DNA from: Pyrinomonas sp040289685
GTDB taxonomy: Bacteria; Acidobacteriota; Blastocatellia; Pyrinomonadales; Pyrinomonadaceae
Length of the DNA: 64,000 nucleotides
Direction of reading: 5' to 3'
Assembly (NCBI RefSeq): GCF_040289685.1
Contig: NZ_PSLQ01000004.1
Span: 1 to 64,000 of the forward strand
A program made the position numbers and the translations under genes. Shown here in pieces: positions 43,327 through 51,151 of the stretch. The stretch's first letter is position 1; each line of letters begins with the position of its first letter. The notes beneath the pieces were generated by a model that was not told the origin of the DNA, did not search any database, and saw nothing but the letters and a program-made list of their open reading frames with translations.

Positions 43327-44748
43327 TCAACACCAAACCTCGTTCATCAGCAGGTCTTCGTAAGAATCGCGCCGACGAATCAGTTCGCTGCGCCCATCGC
43401 CGCGCACCATGACCACGGCTGGTAGCGGGCGTCCGTTGTAAGGGAACATCTGCGCGACTGTGTAGGCGCCTGCATTGAGAAGCGCGAGCAATTCACCGGG
43501 GCGCACGTCGCGTGGCAACAAACGGTAGTCCGGAAGGCGCCCCTGACGCTCGATATCGAAATAGACGTCGCCCGAGTCGCAGAGCGGACCGGCCACTTTG
43601 TACGGCGCGTCATGCGGCGCGTCGGCGCGTGCGGCGCTGATCAATTGATAGTACCAGTGGTAGGTGCTCATCGAGAGCAAGAGGTTAAATCCGGCGTCGG
43701 TCAACAGCCATGTATCGCCCGTTTCGGGGCGGCGCTTGATGTTGCGCACCGCGGTCAGCAGCACGCCGGCATCGGCGACGATGCTGCGTCCCGGTTCGAA
43801 CAGCAAAGTCAGACGATCGAACAGATGTTCGGCCTGCGCTTTCTCTGCCTCGCGCCGCGCAACGCGCAACACTTCATCGACCACGTCCGCCGGATCGAGA
43901 TCGGCTGCGAACATTTCGCGTTCGTGTGCGGGCAGCGCCTCGGCTTGCGCGCGGTCGCGCAGATAGTTGACCGGAAAGCCGCCGCCGAGGTTGATGTGTT
44001 CGATCATGTGGCCGGTCGCGTGATGAACGGCGACGAGATGTCGCCAGATGACTTCGAAAGCGCGCGCAAACGGCTCGACGTCGGGCGTTTGTGAGCCGAC
44101 GTGAATGTGTAGGCCGCAAAGGTGGACCAGCTCTGGATGAGCAAGAGCGCGGCTGAAAGCGGTGTCAACCTCCGCCGCCGAGATGCCGAACTTCGAGGTG
44201 AGCAGCGCCGTTTGCAACCCCGGGTGCGAGCGCGTTTCAACTTCGGGCACGAGCCTCAATGCGATGCGCGCTCGACTGCCCAACATGCGCGCTGATTTCA
44301 GGACGAGTTCGATCTCGTAGATCGAATCGACGTTGATGGCGTAGATGCCGGCTTCGACCGCTTGGTTGATCTCGCTTTCTGTTTTGCTCGTCCCGTTGAA
44401 GACGATCTGATCGGGACGGAATCCGGCGCGCAGCGCTTTGTAGAGTTCGCCGCCGCTGTTCACTTCGATGTCGATCCCCGCATCGCGGACGACGCCGAGA
44501 ACGGCCATGAGCGAATTGGCTTTGGAGGCATAACAGAAGCGAATCGGGCGACTCGCCCGCTGCGCGGCGCGTTTCAACCGCGCGATGTTCTCGCTAATAC
44601 GCGGTTCGGAGAAGACGAAGAGCGGCGTGTCATGCTGCTTCGCCAGTTCAATGGCGTCCACCCCATTGATGGCGAGATGCCCTCTTTGCGGTTCGATGTG
44701 ACCAGCGATGGTCCATGCTGGCAACGATGCGACGTTTTGTTGAGACAT
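43327..44748 (-). CDS. lysA: Diaminopimelate decarboxylase-family (LysA-type) enzyme
   Basis: 473 residues, fold type III PLP enzyme. PLP Lys76 is in CYASKAN; HVGSQ (about 216-220), EPGRSIVADAG and GPLCDSGDVYFD carry the glycine loop, phosphate site and catalytic Cys-Asp. Full-length LysA is 410-440 residues, so this one has an N-terminal extension. It may decarboxylate meso-diaminopimelate to lysine, but ornithine, arginine or carboxynorspermidine decarboxylases share the fold. It faces away from the class V aminotransferase, sharing a 246-base divergent upstream region. Confidence 0.82.
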   Translation of the reverse strand: MSQQNVASLPAWTIAGHIEPQRGHLAINGVDAIELAKQHDTPLFVFSEPRISENIARLKRAAQRASRPIRFCYASKANSLMAVLGVVRDAGIDIEVNSGGELYKALRAGFRPDQIVFNGTSKTESEINQAVEAGIYAINVDSIYEIELVLKSARMLGSRARIALRLVPEVETRSHPGLQTALLTSKFGISAAEVDTAFSRALAHPELVHLCGLHIHVGSQTPDVEPFARAFEVIWRHLVAVHHATGHMIEHINLGGGFPVNYLRDRAQAEALPAHEREMFAADLDPADVVDEVLRVARREAEKAQAEHLFDRLTLLFEPGRSIVADAGVLLTAVRNIKRRPETGDTWLLTDAGFNLLLSMSTYHWYYQLISAARADAPHDAPYKVAGPLCDSGDVYFDIERQGRLPDYRLLPRDVRPGELLALLNAGAYTVAQMFPYNGRPLPAVVMVRGDGRSELIRRRDSYEDLLMNEVWC

Positions 44749-44994
44749 GATCGTCGTCTTGTCGAGACGCTCTTAAAACCCAGCGGGAAGAGGCACATCT
44801 GCACCATGCTCTTCGCCGAACGCTGGACGCGAGGGCAGAAGCGAAGATAGTCTTGAAACCGAGCGAGGTCAAGCCGCGCCGGCGCGCGATGTTGGTTTCG
44901 ACCCTCCTCCATTGAGCGAAGCCGGAGTTGGTCGCAATCAGATCGCACGGCGAAATTAGAAGCGCTGGTAAGCCGGCCAAACGAGAGGTGTGAA

Positions 44995-46125
44995 TTGAGC
45001 GACAGGATCATCGATTGGGAAAGAGTCAGGAGCGATTTTCCGGTGACGGAGCGGCTCGTTTATCTAAACAGCGCCGCCGCCGGACCGGTGGCGCGCCCCG
45101 TCGCCGAAGCGGCCACTGGCTTCTATCAAGACATGCTGACAAGCGGCGACGCGCGGTGGTTCGAGTGGCGCGAACAGATCGAAGAGGCGCGCCAGAAAGT
45201 CGCGCGTGTGATCAATGCCGATCCGGACGAAATCGCCTTCACTACCAACACTTCGACGGGCATGAACCTGATCGTGGATGCGCTCGAGGGCGTAGGCGAA
45301 GTTATCTCGTGCCAGCTGGAGTTTCCAGTCTCCACCATTCCGTGGTTGCATCGCGGCATGGCGGTCCATTTCGCCGCGACGCCCGATGGCTGCCTCACCG
45401 CCGAAGCGATCCGTGACGCGATGACCAAGCGAACCGCCATCATCTCCATCAGCCACGTGCAATACTCAAACGGCGCGCGCGCCGACCTGTTCGAGATCGG
45501 TCGCGCTAAAGGGGATCATTGGCTGGTCGTCAACGCCAGCCAATCGGCGGGCGTGCTGCCGCTCGATGTCAAACGCATGCGCATCGATGCGCTGTGCGCA
45601 ACGGGACACAAGTGGATGTGTGCGGGTTACGGCGTCGGGTTCGTCTATTTAAGTCGGCGCGTGATGGCGCGCGCCGCACCGCGCGCCATCAGTTGGATGA
45701 GCGTGCACGAGCCGTTCGCCATGCGCAACGACCGTTGCAACCCGCGCGGCGATGCGGCGGCACGAGCCGAAATCGGCTGCCCACATTTTGCCGGCATCTT
45801 CGCGCTCGGCAAAGCGGCTGAATATCTCCTCGGTCTCGGCACGGAGCGTGTGGCGGAACGCGCCCTCGCCTTGAACCAACATTTGACGCGCGAATTGGAG
45901 CGAGCCGGATGGCGCGTCCTTTCACCAGCGGGCGAAGCGCGTTCGGCAGAGACTTTGGTAGCTGCGGCTGAACCGACGCGCGTGGTCGCACACCTGAAAG
46001 CGCGCGGCATTGCCGTCACGGAAAAGCCCGAAGGCTTTCGCGTCGCCACGCATTTCTTCAATACGGCTGGCGATGTCGCGCGTCTCATTGCAGCGCTCAA
46101 TGAAGCATGGGCACAGGTCATCTGA
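44995..46125 (+). CDS. Class V aminotransferase-fold PLP enzyme next to the microcompartment genes
   Basis: 376 residues. PLP Lys206 is in CATGHKWMCAGYGVGF; TTNTSTGMNLI marks the phosphate site and SHVQYSNG the SHV motif. In place of the usual Val-Asp before Ala/Gly-x-Gln, the sequence reads VVNASQSAG, so Asn180 stands where Asp normally holds the PLP ring nitrogen. It belongs to the broad cysteine-desulfurase/isopenicillin-epimerase group and its reaction cannot be named. The start is TTG at 44995 with GAGAGGTG nearby. Its stop is 117 bases before the BMC-H gene on the same strand. Confidence 0.8.
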   Translation: MSDRIIDWERVRSDFPVTERLVYLNSAAAGPVARPVAEAATGFYQDMLTSGDARWFEWREQIEEARQKVARVINADPDEIAFTTNTSTGMNLIVDALEGVGEVISCQLEFPVSTIPWLHRGMAVHFAATPDGCLTAEAIRDAMTKRTAIISISHVQYSNGARADLFEIGRAKGDHWLVVNASQSAGVLPLDVKRMRIDALCATGHKWMCAGYGVGFVYLSRRVMARAAPRAISWMSVHEPFAMRNDRCNPRGDAAARAEIGCPHFAGIFALGKAAEYLLGLGTERVAERALALNQHLTRELERAGWRVLSPAGEARSAETLVAAAEPTRVVAHLKARGIAVTEKPEGFRVATHFFNTAGDVARLIAALNEAWAQVI

Positions 46126-46134
46126 TCTCGCGGT

Positions 46135-46164
46135 TTGTCAAGCGCCGCGCGTTTGAAGTACATT
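46135..46164 (+). promoter_or_regulatory. Candidate promoter of the microcompartment shell genes
   Basis: TTGTCA (46135-46140) and TACATT (46159-46164) are separated by 18 bases and lie about 80 bases upstream of the BMC-H start. The match is good but not exceptional for this base composition. Confidence 0.35.
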
Positions 46165-46242
46165 CTGCCGCGTCGCGTTCAAGGCGCGAGTTGAGTTACA
46201 ATCTTTTGGGCGGAAAGGAGACCGTTTTCAAGGAGAAGAGAT

Positions 46243-46530
46243 ATGGAAGCGCTTGGCATGGTTGAGACCAAAGGCCTAGTGGCGATGATCGAGGCGGCAG
46301 ATGCTATGGTCAAAGCGGCCAACGTCACGCTCGTCGGTTACGAAAAGATCGGCGCCGGATTCGTCACCGCCATCGTGCGCGGCGACGTGGCGGCGGTCAA
46401 GGCGGCCACCGATGCTGGTGCCGCTGCCGCGCGGCGCGTGGGCGAACTAGTCAGCGTTCACGTCATTCCGCGTCCACACGCGAGCGTGGACGAGAACTTG
46501 CCCGTCAGCTTCAACTACCAAGGCGGATGA
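46243..46530 (+). CDS. BMC-H hexameric shell protein (PduA/EutM/CcmK type)
   Basis: 95 residues, the normal single-domain length. MEALGMVETKGLVAMIEAADAMVKAANVTLVGYEKIG is a textbook BMC domain, with the GDVAAVKAATDAGAAAA helix and VSVHVIPRPHASVD at the edge. The pore loop reads KIGAGF (35-40). Six copies form a flat hexagon, the main tile of the compartment shell, with a central pore. AAGGAGAAGAGAT precedes the ATG. Its stop overlaps the next start (ATGA). No second BMC-H or BMC-T gene is seen nearby. Confidence 0.95.
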   Translation: MEALGMVETKGLVAMIEAADAMVKAANVTLVGYEKIGAGFVTAIVRGDVAAVKAATDAGAAAARRVGELVSVHVIPRPHASVDENLPVSFNYQGG

Positions 46531-46799
46531 TCATCGCGCGCATCCTCGGCACCGTCGTCTCGACGCAGAAGGATCCGAAGCTCGAAGGGCGCAAACTGCT
46601 CATCGTTCGCCCGCTTAATCTCGATGGGTCGGATGGAAGCGGCTACTTGGTCGCTGTTGATACCGTCGGCGCCGGCTTTCACGAGCGCGTGCTTGTGGTT
46701 TCGGGCTCAAGCGCGCGCCTAGCACAGGGCATGAAAGATACGCCCGTTGATGCCGCGATCATCGGCGTGGTCGATACGGTCGATTTCATCGCCGATTGA
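46527..46799 (+). CDS. BMC-P pentameric vertex protein 1 (EutN/CcmL family)
   Basis: 90 residues. MIIARILGTVVSTQKDPKLEGRKLLIVRPL is the EutN/CcmL opening, followed by VAVDTVGAGFHERVLVVSGSSARL and IIGVVDTVDF. Pentamers of this family cap the twelve vertices of an icosahedral shell. Translationally coupled to the BMC-H gene by ATGA. 87 bases separate it from the next BMC-P gene. Confidence 0.93.
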   Translation: MIIARILGTVVSTQKDPKLEGRKLLIVRPLNLDGSDGSGYLVAVDTVGAGFHERVLVVSGSSARLAQGMKDTPVDAAIIGVVDTVDFIAD

Positions 46800-46886
46800 A
46801 AGCGATCGGAAGAGCATGGAGCTCGCGCGCCATCATCGCCGCTTGTGCGGCGACGAAGGACAAGAAGCGCTTAGAGAACTTCTCCC

Positions 46887-47171
46887 ATGCAACTTGCACG
46901 CGTCATCGGTACGGTGGTCGCTACGCAGAAGAACGAGGCGCTTGAAGGGCGCAAGCTGCTCGTCATCCAGACGCTTGATGCAGATCTGCGCCCGCAAGGA
47001 AGACCGCTCGTCGCGCTCGATGCCGTCGGCGCCGGCATCGGCGAACTCGTCTTCTGGTGTCGCGGCAAAGAGGCGAGCTTCCCGTTCGAGCGTGAGGATA
47101 CGCCGACCGATTGCACCATCGTCGGCATCGTCGATTCGCCGGCGCACGTCGTGAAGGGAAAGCGTAAATGA
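46887..47171 (+). CDS. BMC-P pentameric vertex protein 2 (EutN/CcmL family)
   Basis: 94 residues. MQLARVIGTVVATQKNEALEGRKLLVIQ, ALDAVGAGIGELVFWCRGKEASF and CTIVGIVDSPAHVV keep the family core. Unlike copy 1 it has Cys in FWCRGKEA and in TDCTIV. The tail is basic (KGKRK). It overlaps the next gene by four bases, ATGA. Confidence 0.93.
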   Translation: MQLARVIGTVVATQKNEALEGRKLLVIQTLDADLRPQGRPLVALDAVGAGIGELVFWCRGKEASFPFEREDTPTDCTIVGIVDSPAHVVKGKRK

Positions 47172-47458
47172 TTCTCGCGCGGGTTATCGGTTCGGTGGTC
47201 GCCACGCAGAAGAACGATCGTTACGCCAGCGCGCGCATCATGATCTGTCAACCGATCACGCCCGAAGGCGAAGAGACGGGCGCGACGTTGCTGGCGCTCG
47301 ATGCGGTGGACGCTGGCGTGGGCGATACGGTGCTCGTCGTACAAGAAGGTTGGAGCGCATCGGTGGTGGCGACGGGGCGTGCTGGCGCCGCCATTGATTC
47401 GGCAATCGTCGGCGTCGTTGATCGGATCGATCTGCTGTCGCAGGAGCAAACGCTATGA
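47168..47458 (+). CDS. BMC-P pentameric vertex protein 3 (EutN/CcmL family)
   Basis: 96 residues. MILARVIGSVVATQKNDRYASARIMICQPI followed by LALDAVDAGVGDTVLVVQEGWSAS and IVGVVDRIDL. It lacks the LEGRKL segment present in the other two copies (ASARIM instead), so the three vertex genes are diverged paralogues and not recent duplicates. It is coupled by overlap to both neighbours. Confidence 0.93.
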   Translation: MILARVIGSVVATQKNDRYASARIMICQPITPEGEETGATLLALDAVDAGVGDTVLVVQEGWSASVVATGRAGAAIDSAIVGVVDRIDLLSQEQTL

Positions 47459-47847
47459 TGGATGAGCGGGAAATTCGCGCCGTGGCCGAACGCATCGCGC
47501 GACGCTTGGACGAGGAGCGCCCTGCGCCTGCAGACGACCTTTCGGCTTTGCGCGCTGCTCTCGCCAAGATCGAGCAGCGATTGGCTCGCATCGAGGCGCG
47601 AATCGAAGCACGCTCGACGCCAGCCGTCGAACCCGCTAGCCCGATCCAAACAACGCAAGCTGCCGAACCGGTCCGGTCAAGCCAACGCGCTTCGTCCTAT
47701 ATCTCTCACCCGAGTCAAGAACGATTCGAGGTCGGCGAGGCCGTCGCTGAACTCGTCGATTTTCTTCAACGGGAGAAGATCTGCAACCTCGAACCCGGCG
47801 GCAAGCCTTGCGATCATTGCGCGATGTGCAGCGCGCGCGGCTTTTGA
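47455..47847 (+). CDS. Microcompartment-associated protein: encapsulation-peptide-like helix, linker, four-Cys tail
   Basis: 130 residues. The N-terminal EREIRAVAERIARRLDEE is a short amphipathic helix like the encapsulation peptides of known microcompartment cargo. A coiled coil follows (ALRAALAKIEQRLARIEARI, about 31-52), then a Pro/Gln/Ser linker (about 56-85) and a folded-looking C-terminus. Cys110, Cys119, Cys122 and Cys125 give C-x8-C-x2-C-x2-C with His121 beside them, a likely metal or iron-sulfur site; the chain ends SARGF. Its start overlaps the stop of the third BMC-P gene. Function unknown; cargo, adaptor or redox component are all possible. Confidence 0.7.
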   Translation: MMDEREIRAVAERIARRLDEERPAPADDLSALRAALAKIEQRLARIEARIEARSTPAVEPASPIQTTQAAEPVRSSQRASSYISHPSQERFEVGEAVAELVDFLQREKICNLEPGGKPCDHCAMCSARGF

Positions 47848-48244
47848 ACTCGACATCGATCGCACCAGATAAACGGCGTTCTGTTCTCATCGCTGCAGCG
47901 ATGGTTTTCGCACAATTTGCGGCGAAGCGCTTCCTTGCGCCAATCACGGCCTTTCGGTGTCGCCGCTTCTTCCGTGCGTCCCCTGAGCGATTGAGCTGCG
48001 TTCTCAAAGTCCCGTCGCGTCTTCAAGTGCGAACTCCGATCTTCGGTTGAAGATGAGCGCGAAGCGCTTTTGCCTTTTGGTCTCTTCCGGTCGAGCCGAG
48101 TAGGCGTTCGCTCATCGCCTCTCCTACTCCGATGCCCTTGAAAAGAGGAAAGACAACGCGCTCGACGTCTTTCCCTTCGAAGAAAGAGGGCGCTCGACGC
48201 GGTTCCCTTTGGAAGAGATAGGAGCTGTGCGCCGACTGGCTACG
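47848..48244. other. Intergenic region after the microcompartment genes
   Basis: 397 bases between convergent genes. I see no gene. The right part, 48125-48222, carries short GA-rich tandem repeats; the left part shows no clear terminator. Confidence 0.5.
48158..48222. repeat. Two adjacent about 32-base tandem repeats
   Basis: GCGCTCGACG begins units at 48158 and 48190; each continues to a CCTT-N-GAAGA-purine block. A third, shorter GA-rich block (CCCTTGAAAAGAGG) lies upstream near 48135. Here the units abut, unlike the spaced pairs elsewhere in the window. Confidence 0.6.
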
Positions 48245-48871
48245 TCAACGCGCGTTGCTGTTGGCGTTGTTGCGGCGCAACGCGTTCGGGTCGATGCGCG
48301 GCGCTTCGCGCGCCCCTTCCTCAGCGCGGAAGTAGGGCTCCTCCTTGAAGCCGAAGAGGCCAGCAACCAAGACCATCGGGAACTGGTTGCGCGTCGTGTT
48401 GTAATCCTGCACCGCTGCGTTGTAATCCTGTCGCGCGACGGCGATGCGGTTCTCCGTCCCGGCGATCTCGTCTTGAAGTTTCAAGAAGCTCTCATTGGAA
48501 CGGAGCGTCGGATAGTTTTCAACGAGCACGAGAAGCCGCCCGAGCGCGGAACTGAGATTTTGGTTGGCTTGAATGATCTGCTCGCGTTGTTCGGGCGTGC
48601 GGTTTTGCGGATCGCCCTGCGTCGCGTTGAGCAATTGCGACCGCGCTTGGGCGATTTGGCCGAAGACTTCCTGCTCTTGTATGCCGGCCATTTGTGCGGC
48701 GGCGACCAGATTAGGGATCAAGTCAGCGCGTCGTTGCAGGGTCGCCTCGACGTTGGCCCACTTAGCCCGCACGTTCTGTTGCTTTTCGACCAGAGTGTTG
48801 TAGCCGCAGCCACTGTTGGCGAGCGCGATCAAAGCGATGGCAGCGAGCAGCGCGAAATGTTTCTTCTTCAT
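48245..48871 (-). CDS. lemA: LemA-family protein
   Basis: 208 residues. The N-terminal hydrophobic segment contains ANSGCGYN, a possible lipobox. YNTLVEKQQNVRAKWANVEATLQRRADLIPNLV is the LemA signature, followed by a helical bundle ending in the conserved FPMVLVAGLFGFKEEPYF. GGAGAGAATCAAG lies ahead of the ATG at 48871. LemA proteins are membrane-tethered helical proteins of unsettled function and often pair with TPM-domain proteins, as here (49755-50588). Confidence 0.9.
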   Translation of the reverse strand: MKKKHFALLAAIALIALANSGCGYNTLVEKQQNVRAKWANVEATLQRRADLIPNLVAAAQMAGIQEQEVFGQIAQARSQLLNATQGDPQNRTPEQREQIIQANQNLSSALGRLLVLVENYPTLRSNESFLKLQDEIAGTENRIAVARQDYNAAVQDYNTTRNQFPMVLVAGLFGFKEEPYFRAEEGAREAPRIDPNALRRNNANSNAR

Positions 48872-48954
48872 CTTGATTCTCTCCCTCACGGTGCGAAGTG
48901 TTGTCGAATGATCCCCGCTGGCGTTTCAATCGTCGTCGGTTCGTTGGTCCGGTT

Positions 48955-49699
48955 TCACGTCGCATCTCCCGTCGTCGCTCTCAAGGAGTCAACGGCGGCG
49001 ATGAGACGTTCGAGTTGCGCAAGATATGCTGCGAATAGCCGTTCAGCTTCGGCGAGATCAAGGTCGCTCGTTGTGCGCGCGCGCAGTTCGAGCAGCGCGT
49101 CGAAGGTCGCGCGGTCCAGCGCGAAACGTTCAACGGCGAGTTGGACGAGCTCGCGTTTGACCACAGGCGGGTTCTTCTCGCCGCTCAGGATGAGCGCGGG
49201 CACAAGCAGCGCCGCCACGCTCGAAAAGCTTTCCGCCATCAGCGCACACAGGCGCTCGGCCGAGTTCGATGCCGGCACGTAGTGGCGGCGAAGTTGAATG
49301 AGTTTGCTTCGGAGTTCGTACTCGGTTTGATGGCGCAAGTTCGCGTCCGAGATCGTGATGCCTACGAACGGATCGCTTCCGTAGAGCACGCGCCGCGCGC
49401 GTTCCATGTGGCGGAATTCGATGGGGAAAACGTCGGCCGCCGAACGCAGCNNNNNNNNNNNNNNNNNNNNNNNNNNNNNNNNNNNNNNNNNNNNNNNNNN
49501 NNNNNNNNNNNNNNNNNNNNNNNNNNNNNNNNNNNNNNNNNNNNNNNNNNNNNNNNNNNNNNNNNNNNNNNNNNNNNNNNNNNNNNNNNNNNNNNNNNNN
49601 NNCGGAGCCATATAGGACCACCGAGACGAGATTGGTGCTATGCGTCTCGCTCAGATCTTCGACGAAACCGCGCAGGATGTTATCAACGCGAGCGCTCAT
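48955..49699 (-). CDS. Nucleotidyltransferase-domain protein, interrupted by an assembly gap
   Basis: From ATG at 49699 the N-terminus reads MSARVDNILRGFVEDL and then VSVVLYGS, the start of the minimal nucleotidyltransferase motif GS-x-AxG..D. The catalytic aspartates fall in the 152 N. After the gap, about 165 helical residues follow (RSKLIQLRRHYVPASNSAERL and others), typical of the helical domain behind kanamycin-nucleotidyltransferase-like folds. The two parts are in different frames if the N count is exact, so either the gap length is wrong or the gene is broken. It sits between the TPM and lemA genes on the same strand. Confidence 0.65.
49451..49602. other. Assembly gap (152 N)
   Basis: A run of 152 N lies inside the nucleotidyltransferase gene. 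Confidence 0.98.
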
Positions 49700-49754
49700 G
49701 ATCGGTCCATCATCGAAATAGTTTCCGCAAACTTCGGTCCAGCCTCCGGTCCTA

Positions 49755-50588
49755 TCACCAACTGCCACCAGCACCGCCGCCGCCGAAATCGCCGCCGCCG
49801 CCAAAGCCGCCGAAACCGCCGCCGCTGCCGAAACCGCCGCCACCGCCCCATCCGCTGAAACCGCCGCCGCCCCAAGTCCATCCAGTTGAACGGCGGATGC
49901 GGCTTCCGCTGCCGAACGAGCGCCCGAGAAAGAGCAGAGACAAGCAACCGCTGAGCGGTCCGCCGGCGATGAGCAGCAGAAAGAAGATCAGAAAAACGAT
50001 GGCGCAAAGAGAAAAGACCGAAAGAGGTTGCCCCTCGGTTCTTCGCTCGGACGCTCGATAAGCTTGGCTTCGATCGATCCCTTCCATGTCGAAGCCACGT
50101 TTTTCAGCCAAGGTCGCGATGATCCCTTGCACCGCCACCATGATCCCTTCGCCATACTGGCCTTGGCGAAAGTACGGGCGCATGCGCCGCCCGATCTCGC
50201 CGACGAGCCCGTCGGGGAGATCGCCTTCCAAGTGGCGGCTCACCTGAATGAAGTACTTTCGATCATCGACGGCGATGAGCAACAACAGACCGTTCTTCTC
50301 ACCCTCGGGCGAACCGATGCCCCAAGTGCGGGCCAGTCGTAACGAATAATCGAAGATGTCTTCGTCGCCTGTGGTCCGCACGGTGACGACGGCGAACTCG
50401 ATGTCAGCGCGTGCTTTGAGGTTGCGCAAAATGGTTTCAAGGCGCTCTCTGGTCGGTTGGTCTATGACTCCAGCAAAATCGTTGACGTAACCGACCGGCG
50501 AGGGAAGCTCGGCCCGTTGCGCGCGCGCTGCAAGCTGCAGCCCGAACGCAAGGAGCAGGGCGAGCGGAAAGGCGCGAATTCGGCGCAT
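49755..50588 (-). CDS. TPM-domain protein with glycine-rich C-terminus (YgcG-like)
   Basis: 277 residues. A signal peptide (about 1-23) is followed by the TPM domain: VGYVNDFAGVIDQPTRERLETILRNLKAR, IEFAVVTVRTT, TWGIGSPEGEKNGLLLLIAVDDRKYFIQVSRHLEGDLPD. One membrane helix near residue 200 (FSLCAIVFLIFFLLLIAGG) is followed by a C-terminal tail of about 45 residues that is mostly Gly with Phe and Trp. This is the common YgcG layout. Its genetic link with lemA is well known; the function is not. Start ATG at 50588. Confidence 0.88.
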   Translation of the reverse strand: MRRIRAFPLALLLAFGLQLAARAQRAELPSPVGYVNDFAGVIDQPTRERLETILRNLKARADIEFAVVTVRTTGDEDIFDYSLRLARTWGIGSPEGEKNGLLLLIAVDDRKYFIQVSRHLEGDLPDGLVGEIGRRMRPYFRQGQYGEGIMVAVQGIIATLAEKRGFDMEGIDRSQAYRASERRTEGQPLSVFSLCAIVFLIFFLLLIAGGPLSGCLSLLFLGRSFGSGSRIRRSTGWTWGGGGFSGWGGGGGFGSGGGFGGFGGGGDFGGGGAGGSW

Positions 50589-51151
50589 CGCCAAAAGAAT
50601 ATAGCAGCAAATCCGCCGATAAGCACGTCTCTTGCGGCAGTTCTTCAGCGCGGACACAGAAAGAGAGCGCGCGCTCGCGGAGGCGCTGGACCAGTCGCCT
50701 ACGCTCGTCTGGAGCGAGTCGCCAAAAAGGCCGAAGAGAACTCTTCACTGTAATCCATCCGACGAAGGAGAACTCGCATCGTCGGGCGCTAAACGGGTCA
50801 AAGCTAACAGGGCTTTTCGTCAACCGGACTGGCCAGTGCGAGCGAACTCGATTCAATCGGCCTGGCATAAAACAGAAAGCGCTTCAAACGTCGCCGCTTG
50901 CCCGGCCAGTGGACGTTCTGGTCCGGTTAGCTAAAGACTCGTTGCAAACCGACACTGCTCGCGGCGAAATGCCCGGCATAGCCAAGATCAAGTCGCAAAG
51001 CTGCTACGTGGGCGCGAACGTTGCAACTCGTCTCACATCGGCTTGGTCCAGTTCAATCAAGATCCGTCGCAGGCACGTGCGGCAAGGCGGGCTTCTTCGG
51101 CCCGCTTCGGTGAAGCGGGATTGCGTTCAGCGCGCGCATGAATTCAGCAAA
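50589..51151. other. 563-base intergenic region without a supported gene
   Basis: Open frames here are short, lack ribosome sites and look random. Two inexact copies of a TTCAATC motif (near 50852 and 51054) recall the core of the direct repeats at 7989 and 32492. It should hold the promoter of the TPM-NTase-lemA set near its left end. Confidence 0.5.
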
